Virus record (IMG/VR): IMGVR_UViG_3300032285_001268
Location: 121,263-185,262 of that record
Reading direction: 5' to 3' (one strand)
DNA: 64,000 nt
Origin: a virus
Part shown: one piece after another, positions 28,601-36,742 of the stretch
How positions within the stretch are numbered: position 1 is the stretch's first letter
Layout: every line of letters starts with the position of its first letter
Program-made: the position numbers and the translations under genes
Notes under the pieces: generated by a model
What the model was told of the DNA's origin: nothing
The model's database searches: none
Seen by the model: the letters and a program-made list of their open reading frames with translations, nothing else

Positions 28601-31600
28601 TGATATTGTACTGTCGTTAGAATATTGGTTGACTGAAAAAACAAATCAAAATGTCCATAGCGAATGGAAGATTATTAGCGAAGATCCAACTACAGAATTA
28701 CCTATTGCTATTGAACAAAAATGGTTTGATAGCCTGTGCGGAAAAGATACAAACGGAAGACAAGTTCCCGATGTATCTCTACCAGTTAAACTACGCTATG
28801 GCATTGAGAATCGTCCAAGACAGGGAATGTTTGTTAATAGATTCGAAGCATTAAAGCAAGTAATCGAACAGGCTAACTTGTTGTTGATTAACCGTCAAAT
28901 AGTTAACAGTAGAGACATTACAGATTTAGAATCGTTTGACCCTATTCCATCGACAGTAACAGGATCCTACGATCTGACTAAAGATACCGATGCTGAATTA
29001 ATATTTGCCAATACTGGAGCATTTAAACGTCCGTCACTATCGCCTCAAATAGTAAACGGAAGAATAGTTGGAGTTACAATAAATCAAGGCGGTCAGGGAT
29101 ATCTAGTTGCACCATTCATTGAATTTATTGGAACGGGTGAGGGTGCGTCTGCTAGAGCTACCCTTAGTTCAACTGGTAAGATTATCGGAGTTACTATCTT
29201 ATCTCAAGGTATTGGATACACCGACTCGACAACGTGTTCGATTCGAGACTATTCTGTTTTAGTACTTTCTGATTCACAGGCCGACGGCAGCTGGAGTATA
29301 TATTCATACGATCCGGACTACGATGTTTGGTCAAGAACTAAATCTAAAACGTATGATGTGACCAAGTATTGGTCAAAGGTAGATTGGTTTGATACCGGTT
29401 ATAATCAGTTTATTGCGCCGGACTATTTAATTAACACATTTGCAGAACTTAACAGCATCGATCCATCGATCGGTCAATTGGTCAAAGTTAAGTATGCCGG
29501 AAACGGATGGGAAGTACTATACCGATATGCAATAGTTGATTCAAACGACTGGACAACAAATTATCAAGTCGTTGCACAAGAAAATGGAACGATACAATTT
29601 AATTCTTCTTTGTATAATTTTTCTAACACAGGAATCGGTTATGATGCCAGCACATACGACGGAGTAACTTTCGATACTGTTGCAAGTTTAGAATTAAGAA
29701 TTATTTTAACAGCGTTTAGAAATAAGATTTTTATAGGAGAATTAAAATCATCGTATTTAAATCTATTCTTTACTTCCATTCGATATGTTTTATCTGAGCA
29801 AAATTATGTTGATTGGATTTTTAAATCTAGCTTTGTTAAAGCACAACACAATGTTGGGCAATTAAATCAGCCTGTAAATTATCTTCCAGATAATCTGAGT
29901 AATTTCCAAGACTATGTGAATGAGGTAAAACCATACAGGACTGTTGTGCGAGAATATGTAAGTTCTTATGATGCTGTAGATAATACACAAACAGCAATTA
30001 GTGATTTTGATTTACCGCCAGCATACGAACAAGGATCTAATCGCTCAGTGTTGCCGTATATTGTCAACGATGCTATCGTTGCTGATGATACAAACATTAA
30101 CGTTGTACCTTGGAAAAATTGGTTAGATAATATCGGATTCGAAGTATTAGAGTTACAACTAGTGTCAGGCGGTAGCGGATATATCACACAGCCGGCAGTT
30201 AAAATTATTAGTTCTAGCGGTACTGGAGCATCCGGAATAGCATTTGTTACCAACGGATCTGTTAGTCGAGTTATACTACTTACTTCAGGTAGTGGGTACC
30301 TAAGTGCGCCAACTGTTATCATCGATGGCGGCCTACAAGACGGCGGCACTCCGGCGAGAGCGGTGGCATATATCGGAAATGCAGTTGTGCGAACAAACTT
30401 AATTAATATTAAATTTGATCGTCTAAACTATTCTTATACCGTGGCTGATTTAGCAAAAACAGAAACATTAGCAGGCGACGGTGTCCATGTACAATTTAAT
30501 TTAATCTGGGCTCCAGATGTTCGTGTTGGCAACACAACGGTTACTATTAATGATGTTATAATTCTTCGTGATTTTTATAAATTATCGTTTAAGAAATCAA
30601 CAGCGAAAGGATATACCACATACAGCGGTTTATTAACCTTTAATCTTCCTTCAGGATTACCGCCAGCTAAAGGTGATAAAATTGTTATCACGTATCTAAA
30701 AGACTGGAATATGCTGTCGGCTGCTGACAGAATACAGTTTTACTACAATCCAGAAGTTGGAGATATTGGTAAAGATATTAAACAACTGATGACAGGCATC
30801 GACTACGGTGGCGTCAACGTTAACTCATTCAATTTTGATGTTAGCTCTGGTTGGGGAACACTTCCTTACTACTCTGATAAGTGGGATACGTTCAGCGGCC
30901 AGTTTAACGATTACGTTATAACTGTACCGGCCAACACACATACTTTTAATTTACAGTATGCTCCGCCAGCTGGAACATTGTTAAATGTTTACTATACTGC
31001 CGCCATAGTTGATACTCACAATTCAGACGGTTCTCAAACAGTATTTACTTACAGTTTTAGTAAAGTATATTCGGACGTAACACCTACAATCACAGTTGCT
31101 ATTTCACATACAACAGCTACTCCAACAACAACCACTAACCATAGCGGTCAATATTATTTAAAATTAACATCTGTATCGGGGATAAAAGTTGGAGACGTTG
31201 TTACATCTGTATCTAGTTATACAGATGCATTTGCATATAATGTTAAGGTAAAAGAAATTAATGTATCGACTAATATAGTATTATTAGATCAAATTTTATA
31301 TCTAACTATACCAGTTAGCACAGCAATAACATTTACTAGGACCTTGGCAATACCTACCGATGCGTATGTCTACGGTGACGGTAAATTCTCATTAACTGAA
31401 CCAGCTCCGGCAGGATCTGTTATTACAATTATTGGCCGTTCTGGCACAATTCGTTTAGACGATCCGGATTATGGAACACAGGGACAAGTAAACCAAGATG
31501 CTATTTTTAATACACCAGTAGCAGACGGTACTTCTGCAGTATTTGTTATTCCTCCTGATTTTACTGTTAATGATGGAGATACGTTTACTTGGAGAAGTTC

Positions 31601-34178
31601 AACTAGTGACGGATCATTAACACCACAAAGTTCTGATTTTGATACAGTATTAGATGGCGGAAATCTAGCGTATTCGACTGCAACTGGAGTACTAGCAGAT
31701 GATATTATTGTCGACGGCGACGGATTTGTAACCCCAACAACTAGTCCAGCTCCGGAGGAAGTGGTTCCTGGACAGGTAGTAGATACTCTAGCAATCAAAG
31801 TATTTGATCAACCAAGTACTGGTTCTGCAAATATAAAAATTGACAATTATATTGCTGACGGATCTACAAATTCTTATTTGGTAACACAGATCCCAAATAG
31901 TCCACAGGCTGTAATTGTTAAAATAAACAATAATATTTTAACTCAGGAAGTTGACTATACATTTGATTATAGAAATCAAACTATAAATCTTACAACAACT
32001 CCGGCAATCGATAGTTCAATAAGTATTTTCACCATAGGATATAATGGTTCAAATATTCTTGATATCGATCACTTTGTTGGTGACGGTGTAACTGCTGAAT
32101 TTATAACTAGAGCTCCGTGGTTATCTTCAATTACTTCTTTAGTTTACATTGATGGTATTTCTCAAAATGTTGAACTATTTAAAACTGACAGCACCTACAC
32201 AACACCTAATTTTGTTGGAATTAAATTCACGTCAGAGCCTGCCCGCGGAGCACTAATATCATTTATTATTGTGGCAGGTAATCAGCAGAGTTTTGCTATT
32301 ACAAAGAAAGAAAAAATAATACCAAACGGTAGTAGCTATACCTATACGCTGTCTTACCCGGTTGGAGATAATTTGCCTAACGAAACTAATATGATAGTTC
32401 GTGTAGATCAAAATATTCTTCAAGGTCCGATCAATAGCTATTTTAATATAAAAAATAACAAGTTATCTTATACGATCGACCCAACTAGATTCGTGCCGTA
32501 TTCTGTTTCTGTGAATGATATTAAGGTATTGGCTAACGGTATTGTTCTTACTCGAGGAAAAGATTATAGTGTTGACTTAGCTGGAATTACTGTAAAAATT
32601 AATAAAACAACTTATTCAATTTATAAAAATACAGAATTAATTATTGCTGTACAATCTTCTTCAGGGTATTCATATAATCCGACTACACGTGAAATTACTT
32701 TTAAACAGCAGTATAATCATAATCAAGTAATTGAAGTGATTTCATCTTACAAACATGATATCTTAGATATTCAGCGTACTGCTATTACCATAACATCTTC
32801 ATTGCAAATTACTCAGGATACAGTTGAATATTTTAATTATAAAGAAGTAACCAGCGGTATAATTCCACTAGACAGGCCGGTGATTAATGACAACTATGTG
32901 TGGGTACTTAAGAATAGTACACTTTTAGTTCCTGGTATAGATTATAAATTGAACGATGATTTTTCATCTGTTACACTAGCAATCTATCCTGATTTAAACG
33001 ATCAAATAACTTTAATTACATTTGGATCAAATGTAATTACTTCTGGTATTGCGTATATGCAGTTTAAAGATATGTTAAATCGAGTTATCTTTAAACGTTT
33101 AAGTGCAAGTAAGAGAACTAGATTACTAGCAGATTTAAACTACAACGACATTACAATCACAGTAGAAAATGCTAGCGGATTTGATCTACCAAACCCTGCA
33201 AAAAATAAACCTGGTATTATAATGATCAGGGGAGAACGTATCGAATATTTTTCAATTAACGGAAATGTATTAGGACAAATTCGCCGCGGTACATTAGGAA
33301 CTGGAATCCCGGTCAAGCATAATCGCGGTGCGATTGTTCAAGAGATTGGACCTAGTGAAACTATACCATATACTGAAAAATTAATTACTGAACAAATCCG
33401 ATCAACTGGTTCTAACACTATTTCTACAGGATTTGTTCCTGGAGGATTTGATACAACTTGGACTTACAAGGGTTCAAGCATGACAATCAGTGATGCAACA
33501 AACCTAGCATCTAGCGCGGTTGAAGTATTTGCAGGTGGATATAGCGCCAATGTAGAATGGACTCCGTTAACTTTCTTCTCAGCAGGAACTTTAATTTCAG
33601 TAGGCGAGTATACATATACTGTTTTAATTGACCATACTAGCGGATTGACTTTCTCTAGTAATGTTACTACATACAGCCCTGAAGGAACTGTACTGTCAGC
33701 TAGTGCGGCACCTTCCACAGTTTATCAATTCTTTATCGGTAATATACGATTAAAGAAACAATCATATGCTGTACACAATTTAAATGTTGCTCCTTATAGT
33801 CCCGAGGGAGACGTGACGCTACCAGCTGACTTTACGGTTGACGGTACAACACCAGCAGTACAATTAAATACAGTATTACCATATGGAACATTAGTTACTG
33901 TGGTGAAACGTGTTGGTGTTTCTTGGGACAGTAATTTAAACATACAACAAGATAGTGGAGAAATTGGAAGATTTTTACGTGCTACACCGGGTGTTTGGTA
34001 TGTAGACGAGAAACAACAACCGCTAGTTATAAAGTCTGTTTATACATTTGATAGTACAGAAATAACATGGGATAATACAAACATTCAATTTACCGTTGGA
34101 ACAGGTTCACTTGCATCATCGTTTGATAGCAGTGGCTCGTTTGACGCTAATGATATAACATTTGATCAAGGAATCTAA
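19677..34178 (+). CDS. Giant tail/baseplate-associated structural protein (4833 residues)
   Basis: One unbroken 14.5-kb reading frame, nearly a quarter of the window. No single family is recognised. Its place right after gp6 suits a wedge-peripheral or fibre-network protein (position of T4 gp7-gp10). Visible parts: a cupredoxin-like beta-sandwich at about 183-268 (LYRGQTYTFVINSPGNPF; no Cys/His/Met copper site); a propeller-like region at about 2190-2750 with repeats of the type AFSTDGSWLATGSP and SLSSDGAYLIITDS, holding two inserted mini-domains (about 2363-2428 and 2675-2725); paired GxGY beta repeats near 3140-3190 and 3495-3550; and many short fibre-like beta repeats to the end. IRGERIEYFSI lies near 4515. 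It is translationally coupled to gp6 and probably made late. Confidence 0.9.
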   Translation: MADSTNPNANNSIGSSLIPAFYRTDANKKFIQSTIDQLVNPGTVKKVNGFIGRQYSKATTGSDIFVEAADSLRQHYQLEPGLVVKDKLGNVTFFKDYIDYINQLNVFGANTSNHAKLNQQEFYSWDPHIDWDKFSNFQNYYWLPYGPETIKIQGQKQIVSSTYKVDLQIVGADSQYVFTPDGLTPNPLVKLYRGQTYTFVINSPGNPFSLMIERATGTGTRYVIGGIDAQGVEQGTIIFQVPVDAPSILFYQSETDINLGGAIEIFDITDETYIDVESEILGKLSYTFIDGTHLSNGMKVSFAGNVTPASYSSGEYYVEGVGSGIKLINKDVLEVVNSYSVPETILFDSANFDTEPFSDSSGFAKSADYITINRASQDHNPWTRYNRWFHIDVITASFNYNKIPVSIDQNARATRPIIEFEAGLKLYNFGTTATVDVDLIDNFTYDVFSTIEGSTGYNIDGVALTQNQKILFTGDPDTLVNGKIFQVNFLNIEGSIQIHLVEIASPVFGQTVLVKSGSKNLGLMYWYNGTAWIKTQQKNSVNQPPLFDVIDNTGTSFSDTTAYPGTTFVGTPIFSYKVDSTSSVIDTKLGFALTYKNINNIGDIVFNFDYATDEFQYKVNQGLVTKSVSLGFLSSRDYRGNIVFKNGWQISLATNVQAAIRVYKNSNLTNNFNIDIFDNLNDLNDLAVKIYIDGDFINPSNYKIVDGPVYKKVVLNSNITSSQILTIKAFASQPINSNGFYEIPLNLQNNPLNGVVTTFTLGEVSAHVKSIVENLSNFQGSFPGASNLRDLGNITPYATKFIQHSGPASLSIYHVANESNNIIKAIEKSRYDYSRFKKDFVASIEKLGVDADPKTQVDLVLQKLNANKSNKDSYYFSDMVPYGASIDTSHTVADYRIKSYPLTSVFSLDSLSNKSVLVYLNGTQLLNEIDYVFNNQGFVTIQDTVTMRNGDVLKTIEYDNTDGSMVPETPTKLGIWPKFQPKMFLDRTLVNPVEVIQGHDGSIIKAYGDYRDAVLLELEKRIFNNIKIKYDTSIWDIADVIPTFKRQLPYSLENFNQALAPSFYSWASQSGFDIGRPVSFDNNNSFTYNYRGYSSLTDGNVPGYWRGVYRWMYDTDRPNICPWEMLGFSIEPSWWQSLYGPAPYTSDNIVMWTDISTGTVRTPGSTPTVNSKYIKPFLLNHLPVDESGNLVSPIFSGVVRGLISQKVATNFVFGDVGPVESTWRRSSHYPFSVLLASILLTPAKTFGLLFDRSRIARDMSGQLVYTDTGLRISPDSLSLPSVITSDTRVSTAGIVNYLVNYISGTTSEFYNEYKYNLQHLSAQLSYRVGAFTGKEKFNLLLNSKSPSNTGNIFIPQEDYDIILNSSSPIQKLTYSGIVISKLTDGFEVKGYSQTKPYFISYPWSVSGNLVNVGGISESFQTWNTNSQYQKGDVVLYGNSYYRVLQTISSGLVFESQNYSKMASLPIIGGANAYFRKMFNKNVQTTVPYGTKFTTIQDVVDFILGYGEYLKDQGFIFDDFNSGLSAVANWETSAREFMFWSIQNWSTGQDKWADWQPNTSYPFGSILRINGEYYKAIRTVPAVASFPYDDFVHLDGLSTIGSSAISLSPSANKISFTTKNAVVDSITNGFNQYEIYKVDATALSPNFINFYRQDNSVSYGSRTSDGIYGASFYLVQKEHVVILNNTTRFNDIIYSPETGYKQDKIKVSSYVSSDWTGGLNIPGFIFDEAAVENWLPYKIYYPGDLVKQGQYYFQANPMGSFVPASATLDTKQWQQLKTKPSSKLIPNWTYKAGQFTDFYNLNSDNFDVAQQRVAQHLIGYQKRQYLENIIQNDVSEFKFYQGMIREKGTQNVLNKLFDVLSSENKESLKFYEEWALRVGQYGASGSFENIEFVLDEALFKNNPQGFELVNSVDSTKYDFIIRQTPNDVYVKPLGYTSKPFPIATNYTPILRSAGYVRSSDVFKTLTTIDDIVYEDITQYTNGSYVWCTFEKSEWNIYRFTDVNLIVTDVTYDDTIKTLTIVTRDLVTLTAGTYIGISQVTGFPGFYKITSVSLNNIIIKTEVPGFLSPFLQQDTITIYALLTQRASSVDNIDSIVPRKLKENELLWTDDDGSGKWAVWKYNSVFAKKEIPNTSPAYLLSYGRSIAIRKDGYTVATSTNDGIVITYDKSSVAQPWIQRQTIQKPYVEPYNFNYTKDFATVIAFSTDGSWLATGSPNVGQVYTRLSTHNAGLWDSAYDAYTTGTIVYVLDSSHNRVYYEAISTLAVPVSTPVNNILYWREKSYVAIDYQGHTSGITLQGVVSLYQRDANNNYILVDTIVSPYPAQGELFGSSLVFGQSTLFIGAPGYNGGVGRVYEISYLTKLRATSSYNPVGSSGTTIVLTSTAGISSGMIAQGTGLTDNQTVIEVLADGKTLKLSGIPNATPSGNINFVTVGWSYVLSNTKTGRISSRNFGTNVSLSTDESKLAISSTTLTVDNLSLGTVDIYSGSINQVITGNDSSFGQSISLSSDGAYLIITDSRATETKTNQGAVYIYRYDPTTSNYGSYVGTLFVAGTPSQELINHQPEVSGYFGNTVSFMDDDNIAVFSLNESTVLPMTFDSKATTFDKDSTAFVTIHSGSGRIDIYTRYVSNWVYSETLDSDNVAGDGYGTGIAVSGNHVFVGAPSAYDVLSRVSPQAIQVGNRYQIVSLGTTDWNTVAGTTRVRQTYSVGDTFIAVATGSGNGIVSLLTRSGKIYSYDKKPNSQSWNIIHRQIDVPDVTKIKKAFLYNRNTNQLVTYIDVVDPLQGKIPGIAEEEIKYKAFYDPAIYSQGDSLVVTVDSTISWGSEHVGQLWWDLRTAKFINIFEDDVVYRNSNYSTLAHGASIDIYEWVSSSLLPEAWDALADTTPGLAQGISGQSLYGNSSYSISQRYDTISQSFKNTYYFWVKNKTIVPNISGRNISAGEVSSVIANPRGQGYKFVGLTSSNSFSIVNAKNLLAGTDIVLSLEYWLTEKTNQNVHSEWKIISEDPTTELPIAIEQKWFDSLCGKDTNGRQVPDVSLPVKLRYGIENRPRQGMFVNRFEALKQVIEQANLLLINRQIVNSRDITDLESFDPIPSTVTGSYDLTKDTDAELIFANTGAFKRPSLSPQIVNGRIVGVTINQGGQGYLVAPFIEFIGTGEGASARATLSSTGKIIGVTILSQGIGYTDSTTCSIRDYSVLVLSDSQADGSWSIYSYDPDYDVWSRTKSKTYDVTKYWSKVDWFDTGYNQFIAPDYLINTFAELNSIDPSIGQLVKVKYAGNGWEVLYRYAIVDSNDWTTNYQVVAQENGTIQFNSSLYNFSNTGIGYDASTYDGVTFDTVASLELRIILTAFRNKIFIGELKSSYLNLFFTSIRYVLSEQNYVDWIFKSSFVKAQHNVGQLNQPVNYLPDNLSNFQDYVNEVKPYRTVVREYVSSYDAVDNTQTAISDFDLPPAYEQGSNRSVLPYIVNDAIVADDTNINVVPWKNWLDNIGFEVLELQLVSGGSGYITQPAVKIISSSGTGASGIAFVTNGSVSRVILLTSGSGYLSAPTVIIDGGLQDGGTPARAVAYIGNAVVRTNLINIKFDRLNYSYTVADLAKTETLAGDGVHVQFNLIWAPDVRVGNTTVTINDVIILRDFYKLSFKKSTAKGYTTYSGLLTFNLPSGLPPAKGDKIVITYLKDWNMLSAADRIQFYYNPEVGDIGKDIKQLMTGIDYGGVNVNSFNFDVSSGWGTLPYYSDKWDTFSGQFNDYVITVPANTHTFNLQYAPPAGTLLNVYYTAAIVDTHNSDGSQTVFTYSFSKVYSDVTPTITVAISHTTATPTTTTNHSGQYYLKLTSVSGIKVGDVVTSVSSYTDAFAYNVKVKEINVSTNIVLLDQILYLTIPVSTAITFTRTLAIPTDAYVYGDGKFSLTEPAPAGSVITIIGRSGTIRLDDPDYGTQGQVNQDAIFNTPVADGTSAVFVIPPDFTVNDGDTFTWRSSTSDGSLTPQSSDFDTVLDGGNLAYSTATGVLADDIIVDGDGFVTPTTSPAPEEVVPGQVVDTLAIKVFDQPSTGSANIKIDNYIADGSTNSYLVTQIPNSPQAVIVKINNNILTQEVDYTFDYRNQTINLTTTPAIDSSISIFTIGYNGSNILDIDHFVGDGVTAEFITRAPWLSSITSLVYIDGISQNVELFKTDSTYTTPNFVGIKFTSEPARGALISFIIVAGNQQSFAITKKEKIIPNGSSYTYTLSYPVGDNLPNETNMIVRVDQNILQGPINSYFNIKNNKLSYTIDPTRFVPYSVSVNDIKVLANGIVLTRGKDYSVDLAGITVKINKTTYSIYKNTELIIAVQSSSGYSYNPTTREITFKQQYNHNQVIEVISSYKHDILDIQRTAITITSSLQITQDTVEYFNYKEVTSGIIPLDRPVINDNYVWVLKNSTLLVPGIDYKLNDDFSSVTLAIYPDLNDQITLITFGSNVITSGIAYMQFKDMLNRVIFKRLSASKRTRLLADLNYNDITITVENASGFDLPNPAKNKPGIIMIRGERIEYFSINGNVLGQIRRGTLGTGIPVKHNRGAIVQEIGPSETIPYTEKLITEQIRSTGSNTISTGFVPGGFDTTWTYKGSSMTISDATNLASSAVEVFAGGYSANVEWTPLTFFSAGTLISVGEYTYTVLIDHTSGLTFSSNVTTYSPEGTVLSASAAPSTVYQFFIGNIRLKKQSYAVHNLNVAPYSPEGDVTLPADFTVDGTTPAVQLNTVLPYGTLVTVVKRVGVSWDSNLNIQQDSGEIGRFLRATPGVWYVDEKQQPLVIKSVYTFDSTEITWDNTNIQFTVGTGSLASSFDSSGSFDANDITFDQGI

Positions 34179-34179
34179 G

Positions 34180-36741
34180 ATGTCGCAACAATTAATTAAT
34201 ACTGGAATTAGGACGAACGATGGTACCGGTGACCCGTTACGAACCGGTGGCCAAAAAATCAACGACAATTTTACAGAATTGTATGCGAATCAAATTCCTT
34301 CGCAAACAAGTAATTCTGGTAAAGTATTATCAACAGATGGTACTAATTTATTGTGGATTTATACTTCAGGTGCGTATGTATTGCCCAAAGCAACAACATC
34401 AACATTGGGCGGCGTTAAAGTTGACGGTGTAACTATCAACATTGACAATAACGGAGTTATTAGAGCTTCGGGCGCAAATTCATACAATCTTCCAGTAGCA
34501 TCAACTACTACGCTCGGTGGTGTTATTGTTGACGGAACAACTATAAGGATTGTCAACGGAACGATCAGTATTGTACCTATTGCAAACATTACAGGAAATG
34601 CGGCCACTGTAACCAACGGAGTCTACACTACTGGATCTTATATCAATCCGGGATGGATTACTAGTTTAGCATCATCTAAAATATCCGGTTTGTCGACAGT
34701 ATCGACTAGTGGAAGTTATAATGACTTGTTGGATAAACCGGTTATTCCACCATCATATGTTCTCCCTACTTCTAGTACAACAACGTTAGGCGGAGTTAAA
34801 GTCGACGGTTCGACCATTACAATTAACAACGGAGTTATTAGTTCTAATCAGGCAACTGTGGGTGCTAATGCGCTTACTGGTACTACGTTGGCAGCTAACG
34901 TTATTAACAGTAGTTTAACTAGTGTTGGAACGCTGGCAAACTTAACGGTATTAAATCCAATCAATGGTAGCGTTACTGGAAATGCAGGAACAGTAACCAA
35001 CGGAGTTTACACAACAGGTGTTTATTCTGATCCAAGTTGGATTACCAGTTTAGCCTACAGCAAAATAACCGGCGCTCCGGGAACTTATACACTACCCCAA
35101 GCTACATCATCAGTCCTTGGTGGTGTAAAAGTTGATGGCACAAGTATTAGTATTAATGCCATTACTGGACAAATTAGTGCGATTGGATATTCATTACCAA
35201 CAGCATCTACCAGCACACTGGGAGGTGTTAAAGTTGACGGCGCTAGTATTACGATAGCCAACAGCACTATACAGGCAAATGCAGGAAGTTTGTTAGGATC
35301 TTCGCTGAGTGGTTCGATAGTCGGAAGTAGTTTAACAACTGTTGGAACATTAACTAGCGGTGCTATTGGTGTCGGATTTACACCAATCCCAAATACCGCA
35401 CTGGCTAGCAGTACGTTCACAATCAACAGTACAATTATAGCTTTAGGTGGTTCGGGATCAATCACAGCACCGAATCCAAACGCACTAGCATTTGGAACAG
35501 GCTTAACTGGTAGTGCAGGATCTTCTTATCAAGGTGGCACATCTAATACATTGTCGATAGATACCGGTGTTGTTGCTACATTAAGTACTGCACAGACCTT
35601 GACTAATAAGTCGATGAGCGGAAGTAGTAATACCTTTACCAACATTCCAAATGCGGCCTTGGCCAATGCCAGCGTTACCATTAATGGATCTACAGTTTCA
35701 CTAGGTGGTTCAATAACAATTTCAACAGCTACTTCTTCAACATTGACAATTGGTACAGGATTAACAGGAACGTCATTTAACGGAGCCACTCCAGTAACTA
35801 TTGCTGTTGATACCGCAGTAACAGCAACGTTAGCTGGAATTCAAACTTTAACAAATAAAACGATCAATGGTTCAAATAATACTATATCGAACATTGCAAA
35901 CTCTAGTCTCCAGAACAGTTCTGTTACAATTAATGGCACTGTAATTAACTTGGGAGCTAGTGGAACAGTTACAGCGGCCGCAAGTTCGTTGACTGGTAAT
36001 ATTTTAAATGCCACAGTAACATCAAGTAGTTTAACCAGCGTAGGCACACTAACTAGTGGTGCGATTGGATCAGGATTCAGTGCTATTGGTAATTCTTCGT
36101 TGGCAAACAGTAGTGTTACAATTAATGGAACAAGTGTAAGCCTAGGCGGTAGTGTAACAGTATCAGCGGCAGCTGGAACACTAACAGGCGCTACACTAAA
36201 TGCATCAGTAGTTGGTAGTAGTCTAACTAGTGTTGGCACTATTGCATCGGGAACTTGGCAGGGAACACCAATTGCTAATAACTATATTGCCAATAACTCA
36301 ATTACTATTAACGGAACAGTAGTAGCTCTAGGCGGATCAACTACAGTTACTGGTAGTGCATTATCTAGTAGACTAACAGTTGCAACTACTACTGCGAGCC
36401 TAGCCTATCAAGCCAGCGCCACAGCCACAGTCGCAGCCGCTAAGGGATATGCGTTATATAGTATTCAAGTCAGTGCCGGAGCGTGGGTAACAGTATATAC
36501 AAGTTCAACTGCACAGAGTAATGACAGCAGTAGAAGTATTACAACTGACCCAACTCCGGGTAGCGGAGTAGTTGCAGAAACAATCACAACAACAGCAACA
36601 ACTACATCATTTACTCCGGCTATTATTGGATTTAATGCAGACGGAACTCCGGGCACAAACATGTATTTGAAAATTTATAATAATAGTGGTTCTACAAGTG
36701 CTATTACAGTTACAATCACATATCTCAAGTTAGAAATTTAA
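34180..36741 (+). CDS. Tail fibre/adhesin with LGGVKVDG repeats
   Basis: 853 residues from ATG 34180 (AAGGA upstream; an earlier in-frame TTG at 34162 is rejected). The N-terminus INTGIRTNDGTGDPLRTG with KINDNFTELY is a typical attachment segment of aquatic T4-like fibres. Residues about 65-390 hold at least five copies of a TLGGVKVDGxTIxI unit and two copies of a TNGVYTTGxYxxPxWITSL unit. Later residues carry repeats such as LTNKTINGSNNTI and SSLTSVGTLTSG. Such Gly/Ser/Thr/Asn-rich repeats form trimeric beta-shafts. The C-terminal 110 residues are non-repetitive, perhaps the receptor-binding head. It shares its N-terminus with the gene at 38403, on the other side of the protease. Confidence 0.85.
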   Translation: MSQQLINTGIRTNDGTGDPLRTGGQKINDNFTELYANQIPSQTSNSGKVLSTDGTNLLWIYTSGAYVLPKATTSTLGGVKVDGVTINIDNNGVIRASGANSYNLPVASTTTLGGVIVDGTTIRIVNGTISIVPIANITGNAATVTNGVYTTGSYINPGWITSLASSKISGLSTVSTSGSYNDLLDKPVIPPSYVLPTSSTTTLGGVKVDGSTITINNGVISSNQATVGANALTGTTLAANVINSSLTSVGTLANLTVLNPINGSVTGNAGTVTNGVYTTGVYSDPSWITSLAYSKITGAPGTYTLPQATSSVLGGVKVDGTSISINAITGQISAIGYSLPTASTSTLGGVKVDGASITIANSTIQANAGSLLGSSLSGSIVGSSLTTVGTLTSGAIGVGFTPIPNTALASSTFTINSTIIALGGSGSITAPNPNALAFGTGLTGSAGSSYQGGTSNTLSIDTGVVATLSTAQTLTNKSMSGSSNTFTNIPNAALANASVTINGSTVSLGGSITISTATSSTLTIGTGLTGTSFNGATPVTIAVDTAVTATLAGIQTLTNKTINGSNNTISNIANSSLQNSSVTINGTVINLGASGTVTAAASSLTGNILNATVTSSSLTSVGTLTSGAIGSGFSAIGNSSLANSSVTINGTSVSLGGSVTVSAAAGTLTGATLNASVVGSSLTSVGTIASGTWQGTPIANNYIANNSITINGTVVALGGSTTVTGSALSSRLTVATTTASLAYQASATATVAAAKGYALYSIQVSAGAWVTVYTSSTAQSNDSSRSITTDPTPGSGVVAETITTTATTTSFTPAIIGFNADGTPGTNMYLKIYNNSGSTSAITVTITYLKLEI

Positions 36742-36742
36742 T

